Part shown: piece by piece, positions 33,001-41,316 of the stretch
How the letters are laid out: each line of letters starts with the position of its first letter
Position numbering within the stretch: the stretch's first letter is position 1
Source of the DNA: Gemmatimonadota bacterium
GTDB taxonomy: Bacteria; Gemmatimonadota; Gemmatimonadetes; Longimicrobiales; Gaopeijiaceae
DNA: 43,048 nt
Direction of reading: 5' to 3'
NCBI GenBank assembly: GCA_028874995.1
Contig: JAPPGM010000096.1
Location: forward strand, 1 to 43,048
Position numbers and translations under genes: made by a program
The notes under the pieces: model-generated
Told to the model about the DNA's origin: nothing
Databases searched by the model: none
The model's input: the letters and a program-made list of their open reading frames with translations, nothing else

Positions 33001-33718
33001 GTTCGTCGAAGATGTGCTCGGGAAGCCGGCTGAGCAGGTTGCCGGACAGATCCAGCTCATCGAGGCTCGCGAGTTCGTCGAAGACTCCTTCGGGAAGCGT
33101 TCTGAAGAGGTTGAGAGAGAGAGACAGATCGGTGAGGTCTCCCAGGTCATCGAAGATACCGTCGGGGAGCGTCCTGAGGCCCTGTCCTTCAAGGGTGAGG
33201 TACCAGAGACCGGTGAGCCCGTCGAGATCGCCTTCCTTGAGCGCTGTGATCCTCGTCGTGTCTCCGTCGGCGGCAGCCAGGGGACCCGGCCGGGAGGGGG
33301 GGATTGGCGGACAGGAAGACTTGCCGGTCGTGAACCGCGACCCCACCGCTCGCCCGTCGGAGCCCGCGCCGAGTTCGTGGCCGTCCGTATCCTCGCACGT
33401 CTCCGATGATTCGCCATCGATGTCGTACCCATACCAGGCGAGGTTCAGATACCGGATTCCCGCCAGATCCTGTGCGGTGACCTCGGCGCAGTCGTCCTTC
33501 CCCACCTCGTCCATGATCTCGTCGCGCACCTGCCAGGTGCGGTCGCAGACTCCCGACTGACCGTCAATGGCGGCCGATGACTGCGGCGAATCGGACGGAG
33601 AAGTCGGCTCAGGGGGGGGCGCCACGGGCGCATCGCAGCCCGCGAACCACGCTGCCGTGACGAGCGTGGCCGCGCAAACGACGAACGATGATGGGCGGGT
33701 ATGGGTCGGTGTCCACAT
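30086..33718 (-). CDS. Secreted LRR-metzincin fusion lipoprotein
   Basis: ATG at 33718; 1210 residues. The lipoprotein signal ends AAWFAGC. After a Cys-containing spacer (CDRTWQVRDEIMDEV), about 17 leucine-rich repeats of 24 residues (pattern LPEGVFDELxxLxxLxLxxNRLTE) cover about residues 165-585. A beta-rich spacer with SxxGGS-type segments follows. A metzincin protease domain then appears with the zinc site HELGHNLGLRH (H972, H976, H982) and a Met-turn LMSYC about 50 residues later. Such LRR proteins often bind host or prey surfaces; the protease would be anchored outside the cell. The order LRR then protease in one chain is unusual. Similar to reprolysin/M10/M66-type families; exact family uncertain. 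Confidence 0.85.
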   Translation of the reverse strand: MWTPTHTRPSSFVVCAATLVTAAWFAGCDAPVAPPPEPTSPSDSPQSSAAIDGQSGVCDRTWQVRDEIMDEVGKDDCAEVTAQDLAGIRYLNLAWYGYDIDGESSETCEDTDGHELGAGSDGRAVGSRFTTGKSSCPPIPPSRPGPLAAADGDTTRITALKEGDLDGLTGLWYLTLEGQGLRTLPDGIFDDLGDLTDLSLSLNLFRTLPEGVFDELASLDELDLSGNLLSRLPEHIFDELGDLETLDLLLNNLPGLPAGVFDGLENLGVLNLTANRLTELPAGVFDELVSLSELLLDYNRLTELPEGVFDELGDLRLLWIDGNGLAELTAGVFGELSSLRELTLTGNDLTELPEDAFDGPGNLLYLLLDYNRLTALPEGAFDELSDLRGLELSYNRLDSISSGAFDGLDGLDELYLLGNRLAELPKDAFDELGDLSKLVLSYNQLDSLSDGVFDGLDNLEELFLFENRLTGLSAGVFDGLDDLDYLVLSFNELDSLPEGVFDGLDNLRSLFLWDNRLTELPADIFDGLDDLAILVLAYNRLGSLPEGVLGDLDDLRGLNLRGNDLIELPPGLFAGVDDLEFAWLDENPGAPFPFHLELTRTDNTDQMAAPPATVEVRVAEGAPFEVSIALSSRGGSLDDSEVTISVGDTASGSVTASAEASAAHSLAIDSIWDDRSWFEEDDYLGFEFVIGAPLVLANPDEVTVEVPAVYLTQGAQSLDGAVPLVAGRQALLRVFATADADSHFDPRARATFYFNDDSVHVDLTPPAPMPRAVDQSRLDASFAGLVPTTAMRSGVEMVVELDPTDVIPEADGSQLRIPATGRMALDVVELDTFDLKIVPIAFGSDASGRNDDVASLAGDMGGDDSRGALRPTRNLLPVAEMTVTARERYVTWADTLEVGILALLDELNVLRHAEAGGTDTYYHGVFAFPATRYPEYWDGILGVAYIAGWSGLSLSHRLNGQYYSGFPVTVAHELGHNLGLRHAPCGRAAGVDPRYPYSDGNIGIWGHDFGAGGDLGRLLHPEGHYDLMSYCEPAGISDFHFTSALDYRDAISASAMARRAASARETLLLWGSIRDGELRLEPVFEWTAPVKLPESPGPYRLAGADATGRRLFQLSFTPDETGNGDMGFLFAIEAEEDWAATLATVTLTGPEGSVAVDGSRRGAIITDRATGRIISIARDWDGMLNRDGAFPQVLGSRGDVVVHRSLPRPG
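31955..33230 (-). repeat. Array of about 17 coding 72-bp leucine-rich repeats
   Basis: The repeats encode 24-residue LRRs inside the metzincin fusion. DNA-level similarity is moderate, with recurring cores such as GTCGAAGACGCC and AGTTCGGTGAG. Units differ in several codons, so the array is not a recent expansion, although local recombination could change the number of repeats. Confidence 0.9.
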
Positions 33719-33830
33719 GGGTCATCTCTCGTGAAACAGCAGACTGGAGGAGCGTGCACAATGGGCAACTGCCGATCTTTTGTGCCGGAGCAGCCGTGAA
33801 ACACAGTATCGGAAAGGGGTGCTCGAACCG

Positions 33831-33850
33831 CGTCCCCTGTTTTGGGGACG
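33831..33850 (-). terminator. Short hairpin after the second propeller gene
   Basis: CGTCCCC and GGGGACG pair over a 6-base loop (TGTTTT), 23 bases beyond the stop of the minus-strand propeller gene. The stem is GC-rich but not followed by a clear T-run. Possible terminator separating it from the LRR-metzincin gene. The rest of the 154-base gap shows nothing else. Confidence 0.35.
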
Positions 33851-33872
33851 ACCTCTCAGCAGCGCGGCAACG

Positions 33873-35147
33873 TCACTTCCCGATTGCGTACAGGTGCACG
33901 TAGTTCACATCGAGATCGCCGGTCATCCTGCCGAGAACGAAGTCGGTCCCGATCTGGTACACCCACAGACCCGCTTGCAACTCGACCATGCCGAGGTGGC
34001 GGCCGTCGGCGGAGAAGACGAAATACTCGTTCGTATCGTCGTTCACGCCGTACGGATAATGATGGGCCCAGAGGTTCCCCCCCTGGTCCACGTGGAGCCG
34101 AGAGAAGGTGGGGAGATGGGACGGGTAGGGACCGGCGAGCATCATCTCCAGGACTTCCTCGGGAGATCCACCTTCGATCGGGGTGCCGGGCGCCATGATC
34201 AAATCGCGCATCTCGGCCTCATAGGCCGCCTTGACTTCATCCGTGACGGGCCTGAGTTCGCGCGTGAGCCGGATGATTCTTCTCAGATCGCCACCGTCGT
34301 CGTACTCGTCGATGGAGTACGAATAGCCCTCCGTTGCGAAGTACCCGTCGGGTCCCGCCGTCATGTTGAACCAGGTCTGAAACTGGAATCCCAGGGGCCG
34401 GTCCTGCAGTCCGAGCTGGTAGGCTCCTCCCGCGAACTCACCGACGTTCTCGGCCACGCCGCCGGAATCCGGGTTGATGGCCGCCGTCACCGTGGCTCTT
34501 TTCGTCCCGGTGCCCGTTTGCGGGATCATTTCGGGGTGGGAGAGGAGGAAGGCGCCAGTCGCGAGCGGTCCCCAGAGCCTGCAGCAACTCTCCGCGGGCG
34601 TCACGGAGCGGTCCCCCTCCTCCATGCGCCTTCGCCATTCGGTGTAGAAGGACTGCTGGATCTCCGGGATCATGCGTCTTCCGAACCGACCCTGGTCGTC
34701 GAAGATGGTGAAGCTGCTGGCAACGAACTCGCTAACCAGAACCGAGTCGCCCCGGTAGGGAAAGATGCTCGCGGGGAAGCTGAACTCCCCCGGGCCCTCC
34801 CCCTGTCCGCCCCAGTCCTCGATGTGCTCGCCCTCGGCCGAGTACACGCGGATCAGTGCGGCCTGCATATCAAGCACCGCGATCCGGCCATCCCGGAGCA
34901 TCAAGGCCCCTCCAACTTCGCCGAACAGGTAGCGATCGTCTCCCTCCCGCCGGCCGATGACGACGCTCGGCGAGTCGGAAACGGTCCAGCCCCCTTCGCC
35001 CCACGCCGGGGCGGCGCTCTCGACGATCTGTATCCCGGCGCTGTCGGTGACAGAGAACGCACCGGGCGATCGCGTGTCGCCGGGTTGGCAGCTCATGGTG
35101 AAGAACGAAAGTCCGGCGATGGGTAATGCGATGGTGCGGTTGCGCAT
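33873..35147 (-). CDS. 6-bladed beta-propeller lipoprotein
   Basis: ATG at 35147; 424 residues. The lipoprotein signal ends FFTMSC. It shares the propeller pattern with the gene at 18163: LMLRDGRIAVLDMQAALIRVYSAEG, then GGQGEGPGEFSFP, then GDSVLVSEFVASSFTIFDDQGRF. Later blades include LHVDQGGNLWAHHYPYG and YFVFSADGRHLG. The function is unknown; it is predicted to be surface- or periplasm-anchored. It lies upstream of, and on the same strand as, the LRR-metzincin, separated by 154 bases and a hairpin, so it is probably transcribed separately. Confidence 0.8.
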   Translation of the reverse strand: MRNRTIALPIAGLSFFTMSCQPGDTRSPGAFSVTDSAGIQIVESAAPAWGEGGWTVSDSPSVVIGRREGDDRYLFGEVGGALMLRDGRIAVLDMQAALIRVYSAEGEHIEDWGGQGEGPGEFSFPASIFPYRGDSVLVSEFVASSFTIFDDQGRFGRRMIPEIQQSFYTEWRRRMEEGDRSVTPAESCCRLWGPLATGAFLLSHPEMIPQTGTGTKRATVTAAINPDSGGVAENVGEFAGGAYQLGLQDRPLGFQFQTWFNMTAGPDGYFATEGYSYSIDEYDDGGDLRRIIRLTRELRPVTDEVKAAYEAEMRDLIMAPGTPIEGGSPEEVLEMMLAGPYPSHLPTFSRLHVDQGGNLWAHHYPYGVNDDTNEYFVFSADGRHLGMVELQAGLWVYQIGTDFVLGRMTGDLDVNYVHLYAIGK

Positions 35148-35269
35148 CGATTCCCTCCCTTTCTTCCCCGATTCCGAGCGTGGCCGGTGGCCGTGGTGAC
35201 TTGCACGGCAGGGAATGGAGATTGACGCGGCCGCCGTGCCCGGGCAACCCCCGAAATCGGTGCCCCGTG

Positions 35270-35918
35270 CCCGGCGTCGCCTGACAACCTTTCACCACCC
35301 AGCGCGTCCAACCAAATTGACCACAACGCCTTCCGAGTCCGGCCCCATAGGAGAAACCACACATGGTCCGCGCAGTCGCGGTGATGCCGGACGGAACCAC
35401 CGTCGTCGAGGACCTGAAACACCGCGCCCTTCAGCTCTTTGACGCGAATTGCGAGTTTCTGCGCAAGGTGCACATTAGGCCGGCCAGCATCGGGTACCAC
35501 GATCTGCTTCCCAACCCGCGCGGGGGCGGTGTCTTCATGAAGAACGACCCCGGCGCTACCTACACCGTCCGCAGTTCCGCGGGCGGGGCTCCTCCGCCCC
35601 CGCCGACCTCTCGTCCCCTGTGGCACGTCGATCTCGGCGGCGAAGAGGCGCGTAACCATACCGTTGTCGAGGGATGACAGGTGCTCCGCGGCGAAGCTCC
35701 GATCCAGCGGCCGGGGATGCCGCCCGGCGAAGGCCGGGCCCCCGTCTACGAGCCTCCGTTCCTCGTGGGTGTCCTCCCGGACGGCAGTGTCGTCCACTCC
35801 GACTCGTCGGCGTACGAACTGCAGATTACGCCTCCGCGTCGCGGCGGGGTGGCCCGCGTCATCCGGCGGCCCCTTCGGTCCAGGCCGGTCACGCGCGAGA
35901 TGGAGAATCCGCTGACTA
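35270..35918 (+). pseudogene. Degraded 6-bladed beta-propeller gene
   Basis: From ATG 35363 a frame reads VRAVAVMPDGTTVVEDLKHRALQLF, a propeller blade, and continues to an in-frame TGA at 35675-35677. The same frame resumes after it (YEPPFLVGVLPDGSVVHSDS, AYELQITPPRRGGVARVIRRP, LRSRPVTREMEN), which is the C-terminal pattern of this protein family. Another possible fragment (RRRLTTF at about 35270-35300) lies in a different frame upstream. So the gene has lost its N-terminus, gained a stop and probably a frameshift, and is cut at the 3' end by the convergent kinase gene. Confidence 0.6.
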
Positions 35919-36872
35919 CCCCCCCAACCCCACCGCCCTCCTCAGCGCCCCACGCTCCGGCACCACCTCATCAACGCGCACTTCATACCCCACCTCCTCC
36001 GCCACCTCCGCCACAACCTCGCGCAGCACGCCCCCCGCGCGTATCAACCCCCCCACGAAAGCCACCGCCGGCCGCCCCCCCCACCCCCCCGTCCGCCCCG
36101 GCACGGCCTCCAGATGTTCGCGCACAGCGCCCAGCGCGCGATGAACAACCCGCGCAGCCACCACATCACCCGTCTTCGACACCTTCGCGACCGTCACCGA
36201 CAGCGCCGCGATCTCACCCTTGCTCGCACCCACCGCCCAGTCGGCCAGCTCGCGCGCACCCGCAGTCCCCGTCTCGGAGAGCAGCGCGTCGGTGAGGTCC
36301 GTTTCCGGCTCCCGCCCGTCCGCCGCACGAAGCACGGCGCGGATCCCATCCAGACCGATGCCGTAGCCGCCGCCCTCGTCGCCCAGCAGCGCCCCCCACC
36401 CCCCCACCGTCACCACTTCGCCCCGAGGGTCCACCGCGCGCACCACCGAGCCCGTGCCGGCCACCAGGAGCACGCCGGGCCCATTCCCAAAAGCGTCGGC
36501 GTGCGCGGCCTCCACATCCGTGCCGACGACCACGCGCCGGGCCAGACCCGCATCGCGCAACTCCTTCTCCACCACCACGCGGGCAGATTCGTTGCCCGCG
36601 CCCGCCAGCCCGGCCCACAGGGCTCGTGCAGGCAGCCGCACACGCGCACGCCGGGCCGCCTCGAGAGCGACCGTCCGCACCGCGAACGCCGCGCCCCGCG
36701 GAGCCCCCGGGTCGATCAGTCCCGGCCCCCCGTCCGCCACAGCCAGCCCCCGACCTTCGCGATCGCCGAGCAGCGCGCGCGAGCGCGTCCCCCCACCGTC
36801 CACCCCGATGTACAAAGCGGCCGCCCGGCCCCCCGGACGCGGCGCCTCGGCAGCCCCGACCGCCGTCCTCAA
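35916..36872 (-). CDS. BadF/BadG-type ATPase, N-acetylglucosamine/N-acetylmuramate kinase-like
   Basis: TTG at 36872 gives a four-base overlap (TTGA) with the symporter stop; no ATG or GTG is well placed. 318 residues. ASKHA-fold marks are YIGVDGGGTRSRALLGD (phosphate-1), VLLVAGTGSVV (phosphate-2), GWGALLGDEGGGYGIG and GRPAVAFVGGLIRAG (adenosine region). This family includes GlcNAc and MurNAc kinases. With GH3 enzymes and a symporter upstream, phosphorylation of imported GlcNAc or MurNAc is the natural role. It is the last gene of the operon. Confidence 0.8.
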   Translation of the reverse strand: MRTAVGAAEAPRPGGRAAALYIGVDGGGTRSRALLGDREGRGLAVADGGPGLIDPGAPRGAAFAVRTVALEAARRARVRLPARALWAGLAGAGNESARVVVEKELRDAGLARRVVVGTDVEAAHADAFGNGPGVLLVAGTGSVVRAVDPRGEVVTVGGWGALLGDEGGGYGIGLDGIRAVLRAADGREPETDLTDALLSETGTAGARELADWAVGASKGEIAALSVTVAKVSKTGDVVAARVVHRALGAVREHLEAVPGRTGGWGGRPAVAFVGGLIRAGGVLREVVAEVAEEVGYEVRVDEVVPERGALRRAVGLGG

Positions 36873-38350
36873 CGCCTCGTCCTGAACGCCAACCCCACGA
36901 CAACCGTGACCACCAGTCCGATGAACACGAACCACGGCCACGCGACCGCGCTCCGGGCCGTCGCCCAGATCACCACCACCGCGCCCACGCCCACCGTCAT
37001 CCCGACGATCGCGCCCACCTGGGTCACGCGCCGGGTGAGCACGCCCAGGGCAAAGGCGCCAAGCAGCCCACCGTAGGCCATCGAGGCCGCCGCCAGCGCC
37101 ACCTCGACCGCCGCCGTACCCCGCGACAGAGGAATGAACACGATCGCGCCCAGGATCAGCAGACCGGCCCACACCAGCGTGAAGACCTTGCCCGCGATCA
37201 TGATGTCGCGGTCGGCTTCGGCGACGATGGCCGCAACCGGGTCGCCGTCCGCCTCCGCGCCCCCGCCACCCGACCGCCTCCTCCTAAGCGGTCCCCAGAA
37301 GTCGTACGCACTCGCCGACGCCAGCGAATTGATCGACGAGGACAGCGACGACATCGCGGCCGCGAACACGCCCGCGATCAGCAGGCCGCGAACGCCCACC
37401 GGCATCTCCCCGATGATGAACCGCGAGAAGATCTCGTCCGAGCTGGCGAACTCCCGCCCCTCGAAGAACACCCAGAGCCCCAGCCCCACGAGGAGGAAGA
37501 GCGCGAACTGCACAATCACCGCGAACCCGCTCCCGATCAGCGCCCGCCTGCTCTGCACCACGTCGCGGCACGTCAGCAGCCGCTGCACGATGAGCTGGTC
37601 GGTCCCGTGCGACGCCATCGACAGGAAGCCGCCGCCGATCAGCCCCGCCCAGAAGGTGTAGGCCACCGCGGGCGACGCACTGAAGTCCAGCACTTGCAGC
37701 TTTCCGGCCGAACCCGCACTGGCCAGGATCGCGGACCAGCCTCCGTCGACCGCCATGTGCAGGAGCAGCAGCGCCATCAGTCCACCGCCCACGTAGAGCG
37801 CCATCTGGAGCGCGTCGACCCACACCACCGCCCGGATGCCGCCGAAGTAGGTGTACGCCAGGGTGGCCGCGCCGATCACCAGGATCGAGACCGGATACGA
37901 CCAGCCCGTGATGATCGCGAGCGGAATCGCCGTCGCGAAGAGCCGCACCGAGTCGGCCAGGAGCCGGGTGACCATGAAGATTCCCGAGGCGTAGCGCCGC
38001 GCCCCGCCGCCGAAACGATTCTCGAGGAGCGCGTAGGCGGTGGAGAGCTCGCCGCGGTAGTAGGCCGGCAGGAGGACCCAGCCGACGACCGCGCGGCCGG
38101 CCAGGTAGCCCAGCGCCAGCTGCAGGAAGGCCAGCGTGCCCAGGTAGGCGACGCCGGGAATCGAGAGGAAGGTCAGCGTGCTGGTCTCGGTCGCCACAAC
38201 CGAGAGCATGACCGCCCACCACGGAAGGTTGCGGCTGCCGAGGAAGTAGTCGGTGCCGCCCCGGTTCTCGCGCCCCAGCCAGGCGCCCCATGCAGCGACG
38301 CCGAGCATGTAGAGGACGAGGACCGCGAGGTCGAGACCGCCGAAGTTCAT
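36869..38350 (-). CDS. Sodium:solute symporter (SSS family), amino-sugar importer candidate
   Basis: ATG at 38350 overlaps the upstream stop (ATGA); 493 residues with about 13 membrane helices. SSS signatures include GRENRGGTDYFLGSRNLPWWAVMLSVVATETSTLTFLSIPG, the ATYTYFGG-like LAYTYFGGIRAVVWVDALQ, HGTDQLIVQRLL and MSSLSSSINSLASASAYDFW. A hydrophilic loop (RRRSGGGGAEADGD) lies near residue 360. Operon context with GH3 hexosaminidases and a sugar kinase suggests uptake of GlcNAc or anhydro-MurNAc driven by sodium. The substrate itself cannot be read from the sequence. Confidence 0.88.
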   Translation of the reverse strand: MNFGGLDLAVLVLYMLGVAAWGAWLGRENRGGTDYFLGSRNLPWWAVMLSVVATETSTLTFLSIPGVAYLGTLAFLQLALGYLAGRAVVGWVLLPAYYRGELSTAYALLENRFGGGARRYASGIFMVTRLLADSVRLFATAIPLAIITGWSYPVSILVIGAATLAYTYFGGIRAVVWVDALQMALYVGGGLMALLLLHMAVDGGWSAILASAGSAGKLQVLDFSASPAVAYTFWAGLIGGGFLSMASHGTDQLIVQRLLTCRDVVQSRRALIGSGFAVIVQFALFLLVGLGLWVFFEGREFASSDEIFSRFIIGEMPVGVRGLLIAGVFAAAMSSLSSSINSLASASAYDFWGPLRRRRSGGGGAEADGDPVAAIVAEADRDIMIAGKVFTLVWAGLLILGAIVFIPLSRGTAAVEVALAAASMAYGGLLGAFALGVLTRRVTQVGAIVGMTVGVGAVVVIWATARSAVAWPWFVFIGLVVTVVVGLAFRTRR

Positions 38351-41316
38351 GGCCGCCCCGGTTCCGGTGGCGCCACGCGCAGCGCCGGGGGCGTGTCCAT
38401 GATCGCGCGGGCCACGCGGTCGTGCACCCCCCGCCGCAGGGGGATGTGTTTGCTGTTGTCGCGCGTGGGGTTCACGCGGTTGGTGAGGAGGACCACTGCA
38501 AGCTGCTGCGTGGGGTCGACCCAGAGCGAGGTGCCGGTGTAGCCGGTGTGGCCGAAGGAGCGGGCCGAGAAGTAGTCACCGGCGGAGGAGCGCTCGGACG
38601 GTGTATCCCAGCCGAGGCCGCGCGAGGACTCGGGGGACTGCCGCCGCGTGATCCGGTCGACCCAGCCCTGCGCGAAGATCGAGACGGGCGCGAAGCGGGG
38701 GCGGTGGCAGGGCAGGCCGGAGACCGCGTCCGCGCGGCAGGGTCCGGCGACGCCGCGGTCGAGCATCATCTGGGCGAAGACGGCCAGATCGCGGGCCGAG
38801 CTGAAGAGCCCCGCATGCCCGGCGACCCCGCCGATCGCGTAGGCGTTTTCGTCGTGCGCGATGCCGTGGACGTGGAGGCCGCGATAGCCCTCGTCCAGCT
38901 CGGTGGTGGCGACGCGGTCCCAAAGGACGCGGTCGGGGGTGAAATCGGTGTCGGCCATGCCGAGGGGACGCCAGACTTCGGCTCGCAGGAAGTCGTCCAG
39001 CGTCATTCCGGTGACCGCCTCGACGATGAAGGCCGCGGTCATCAGGCCGATGTCGGAGTAGACGGTTCGCTCGCCGGGGGAGTGGTCGAGCGGGAGGGCG
39101 CCGATCGCGTCTTCGTAGGCCGCGCGGCCTTCCATCTCGAGGAAGAAGCGGCGGAAGGGGGGCAGGCCGGCGCGGTGCACCAGGAGTTGGCGGATGGTGA
39201 CCCGTGACTTGGCCGGATCGCCGTCGTCCCACCAGTCGAGGTAGTCGACAACCGGGTCGTCGAGCGAAATCAGGCCGCGCTGGAGGAGGATGACGACGGC
39301 CGAAGTCGTGCCGACCACCTTGGTGAGCGACGCCATGTCGAAGATCGAGGACGGGGTGACGGGGGACGCGTCGGGGTCCCAGTCGAGGCGGCCGTACCCG
39401 CGCAGGCGCACGAGCTGACCCCGCCGCACCACGGCCAGCGCCGCGCCCGAGGCGGCCGAATCGGCGAGGGCGGAGAGGATCAAGTCGTCGAGGGCGGCAA
39501 GGGAGTCGGCGCTCATGCCGACGCGGGCGGGGTCGACTTCGCGCGGGGAGATGACCGCGCCGTCCAGGCGGCAGAAAGCGTCGGCCAGGTCGGTGTCGGG
39601 CGGCTCCGCGCACTCCGGATACGCCACCCCGCCCCGCCACCTCCCAGGTCCTCCCGTCGCGTGATCGCCAGAGGCAGTCCCCGCGCCACCCCCCTCCTCC
39701 TCCCCCTCACCCGGCACGAACCCCGCCTCCCGCAGCGGATCCGGACGCGGCTCCCCGGCCTGCTCCCCCCCGGCCACCCTCTCCACGACACCCCGGTCCA
39801 GCCCCTCCCCCACGCGATGCAGCGGCGGAATCGAGATCGGCAGACGCCCCGTCACCGCCGCCGCCCCCGTCACCGCCCTCGCGGCGGCGCGCTGCGACAC
39901 CTCCCAGCCGCCCCACGCAACCATGTACGTGCCCGCATCCGGAAAAGCCGCCAGCAGGTACGGGCTCCCGAACGAGACGATCGCCACGCGCGGCCCGCCG
40001 AGCCCGCGCACCCGGTCCACGAAGGCGCGGAACGCGGCGGGTACACCCACCGACCCCACCCCGGAACGCGGCGGCACATACGCGGCCACGACCACCGCGT
40101 CCACAACGCGGGCGGCGTGCAGGAGCGAATCGTAGACCGCCCAGGGCGTGTCGGGGCCGACTCGCGCGGTGGACATGCGAGCGGCAGAGGGACGGAGCGT
40201 CGCGTCGAAGGTGCGGCCGGCCAGGAGCGCGTCCGGCCGCGCGTAGGTCACGCTCAGGATGCTCGACCCGGGTGCGAGCGGCAGCACGTCGTCCCGGTCG
40301 CGCACCAGTGTGAGCGACGCGGCGGCCGCCCGTTCAGCCATTGCGCGGTGCTCGGCCGTGCCAACGCGCGTGGCCACCGCGGTCGGATCCACCTGCGCCC
40401 CGTGCTGCAGCCCCAGCCGTGCCTTCGCCTCGATCAGCCGGCGCACCGAACGGTCGATCCGCTCCCGGGTGATGCGGCCCGACTCCACCGCGGCGGCCAC
40501 TGCATCGATCGTCACGCCGATCCCGTCCGGCGCGAGCACCACGTCCGACCCCGCCTCGAGCGCGACCACCGCGGCCTCGCCCGCCCCGTAGCCGTCGGTG
40601 ATCGCGCCCATGCGGAGCGCGTCGGTGAAGAGGATGCCGTCGAAGCCCATCTCGCCGCGCAGCAGGTCGGTCATGAGCTCGGGCGACATCGTCGCGGGGC
40701 GGTCGTCGCCGAGCACGCCCGGGACGGCCACGTGCGCGGTCATCACGGCGTCCACCCCGGCGGCGACCGCCGTGCGGAAGGGGACGAGTTCAACCCGGTC
40801 GAGACGCTCCCGGTCCGCCGCGATGACGGGCAGCTCGATGTGCGAGTCGGTGCGGGTGTCGCCGTGGCCGGGGAAGTGCTTGCCCTGCGCCAGGAGCGAC
40901 GGGATGGCGTAGCTGTGGTTGATCCGCATCCCCGGGCCGCCGTTCTCGAAGTCCGAGGTGACCAGGAGCGGGATCCGGGCGCGGGATTGGAGCCGGTTCA
41001 GCTTGGCGACGTAGGCGTCGGGGACGCCGATCGAGATCGACACGCCGCCGAGGCCCTGATCGACCCAGCCGAGGAGTTCCTGGAAGTCCGGGTCGCTCTC
41101 GGAAGCGTAGCCGCCGGGGATCCAGGGGATGACGAGCTGGGCGACAGCCTGACGTAACGTCAGGGTTGCGAGGGTTTCGTCGACCCAGCGGCGGGCGTCG
41201 TCGTCGAGGGTGGCGGTCACCGCGGGGACGGGCGCCGGAGAGGTGGAAGGTGATGTGGCTCCACCGGTGCAGGCCCCGAAGGCGATCGCCGGGAGCAGGA
41301 TGCGGGCCGCCCTCAC
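38347..41316 (-). CDS. GH3 beta-N-acetylhexosaminidase-serine hydrolase fusion, GH3 domain with internal deletion
   Basis: GTG at 41316 overlaps the upstream GH3 stop (GTGA); 989 residues. A lipoprotein signal (LLPAIAFGAC) leads into a GH3 domain: KLNRLQSRARIPLLVTSDFENG, KHFPGHGDTRTDSH (residues 146 on, general acid/base loop) and ILFTDALRMGAI (nucleophile Asp). Between SYAIPSLLAQ and GKHFPGHGD about 80-85 residues present in the paralogue next door (FPALMALGA...VLDVNNNPENP...SFGEDPERV) are missing, in frame. A Gly-rich linker precedes a class C beta-lactamase/esterase-like domain with SLTK (Ser663, Lys666), YSDIG and HTGYTGT. NagZ-like enzymes cut GlcNAc from peptidoglycan fragments. Confidence 0.87.
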   Translation of the reverse strand: MRAARILLPAIAFGACTGGATSPSTSPAPVPAVTATLDDDARRWVDETLATLTLRQAVAQLVIPWIPGGYASESDPDFQELLGWVDQGLGGVSISIGVPDAYVAKLNRLQSRARIPLLVTSDFENGGPGMRINHSYAIPSLLAQGKHFPGHGDTRTDSHIELPVIAADRERLDRVELVPFRTAVAAGVDAVMTAHVAVPGVLGDDRPATMSPELMTDLLRGEMGFDGILFTDALRMGAITDGYGAGEAAVVALEAGSDVVLAPDGIGVTIDAVAAAVESGRITRERIDRSVRRLIEAKARLGLQHGAQVDPTAVATRVGTAEHRAMAERAAAASLTLVRDRDDVLPLAPGSSILSVTYARPDALLAGRTFDATLRPSAARMSTARVGPDTPWAVYDSLLHAARVVDAVVVAAYVPPRSGVGSVGVPAAFRAFVDRVRGLGGPRVAIVSFGSPYLLAAFPDAGTYMVAWGGWEVSQRAAARAVTGAAAVTGRLPISIPPLHRVGEGLDRGVVERVAGGEQAGEPRPDPLREAGFVPGEGEEEGGGAGTASGDHATGGPGRWRGGVAYPECAEPPDTDLADAFCRLDGAVISPREVDPARVGMSADSLAALDDLILSALADSAASGAALAVVRRGQLVRLRGYGRLDWDPDASPVTPSSIFDMASLTKVVGTTSAVVILLQRGLISLDDPVVDYLDWWDDGDPAKSRVTIRQLLVHRAGLPPFRRFFLEMEGRAAYEDAIGALPLDHSPGERTVYSDIGLMTAAFIVEAVTGMTLDDFLRAEVWRPLGMADTDFTPDRVLWDRVATTELDEGYRGLHVHGIAHDENAYAIGGVAGHAGLFSSARDLAVFAQMMLDRGVAGPCRADAVSGLPCHRPRFAPVSIFAQGWVDRITRRQSPESSRGLGWDTPSERSSAGDYFSARSFGHTGYTGTSLWVDPTQQLAVVLLTNRVNPTRDNSKHIPLRRGVHDRVARAIMDTPPALRVAPPEPGRP

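Noticed and set aside
31955-33230. Regular spaced repeats considered as a possible CRISPR array
   Set aside because: The period is about 72 bp, the repeats are imperfect, and they translate into a continuous leucine-rich repeat protein.
39661-41157. A 498-codon plus-strand frame over the GH3-serine hydrolase gene
   Set aside because: Arg/Pro/His-rich mirror frame without domains; the fusion enzyme explains the region.
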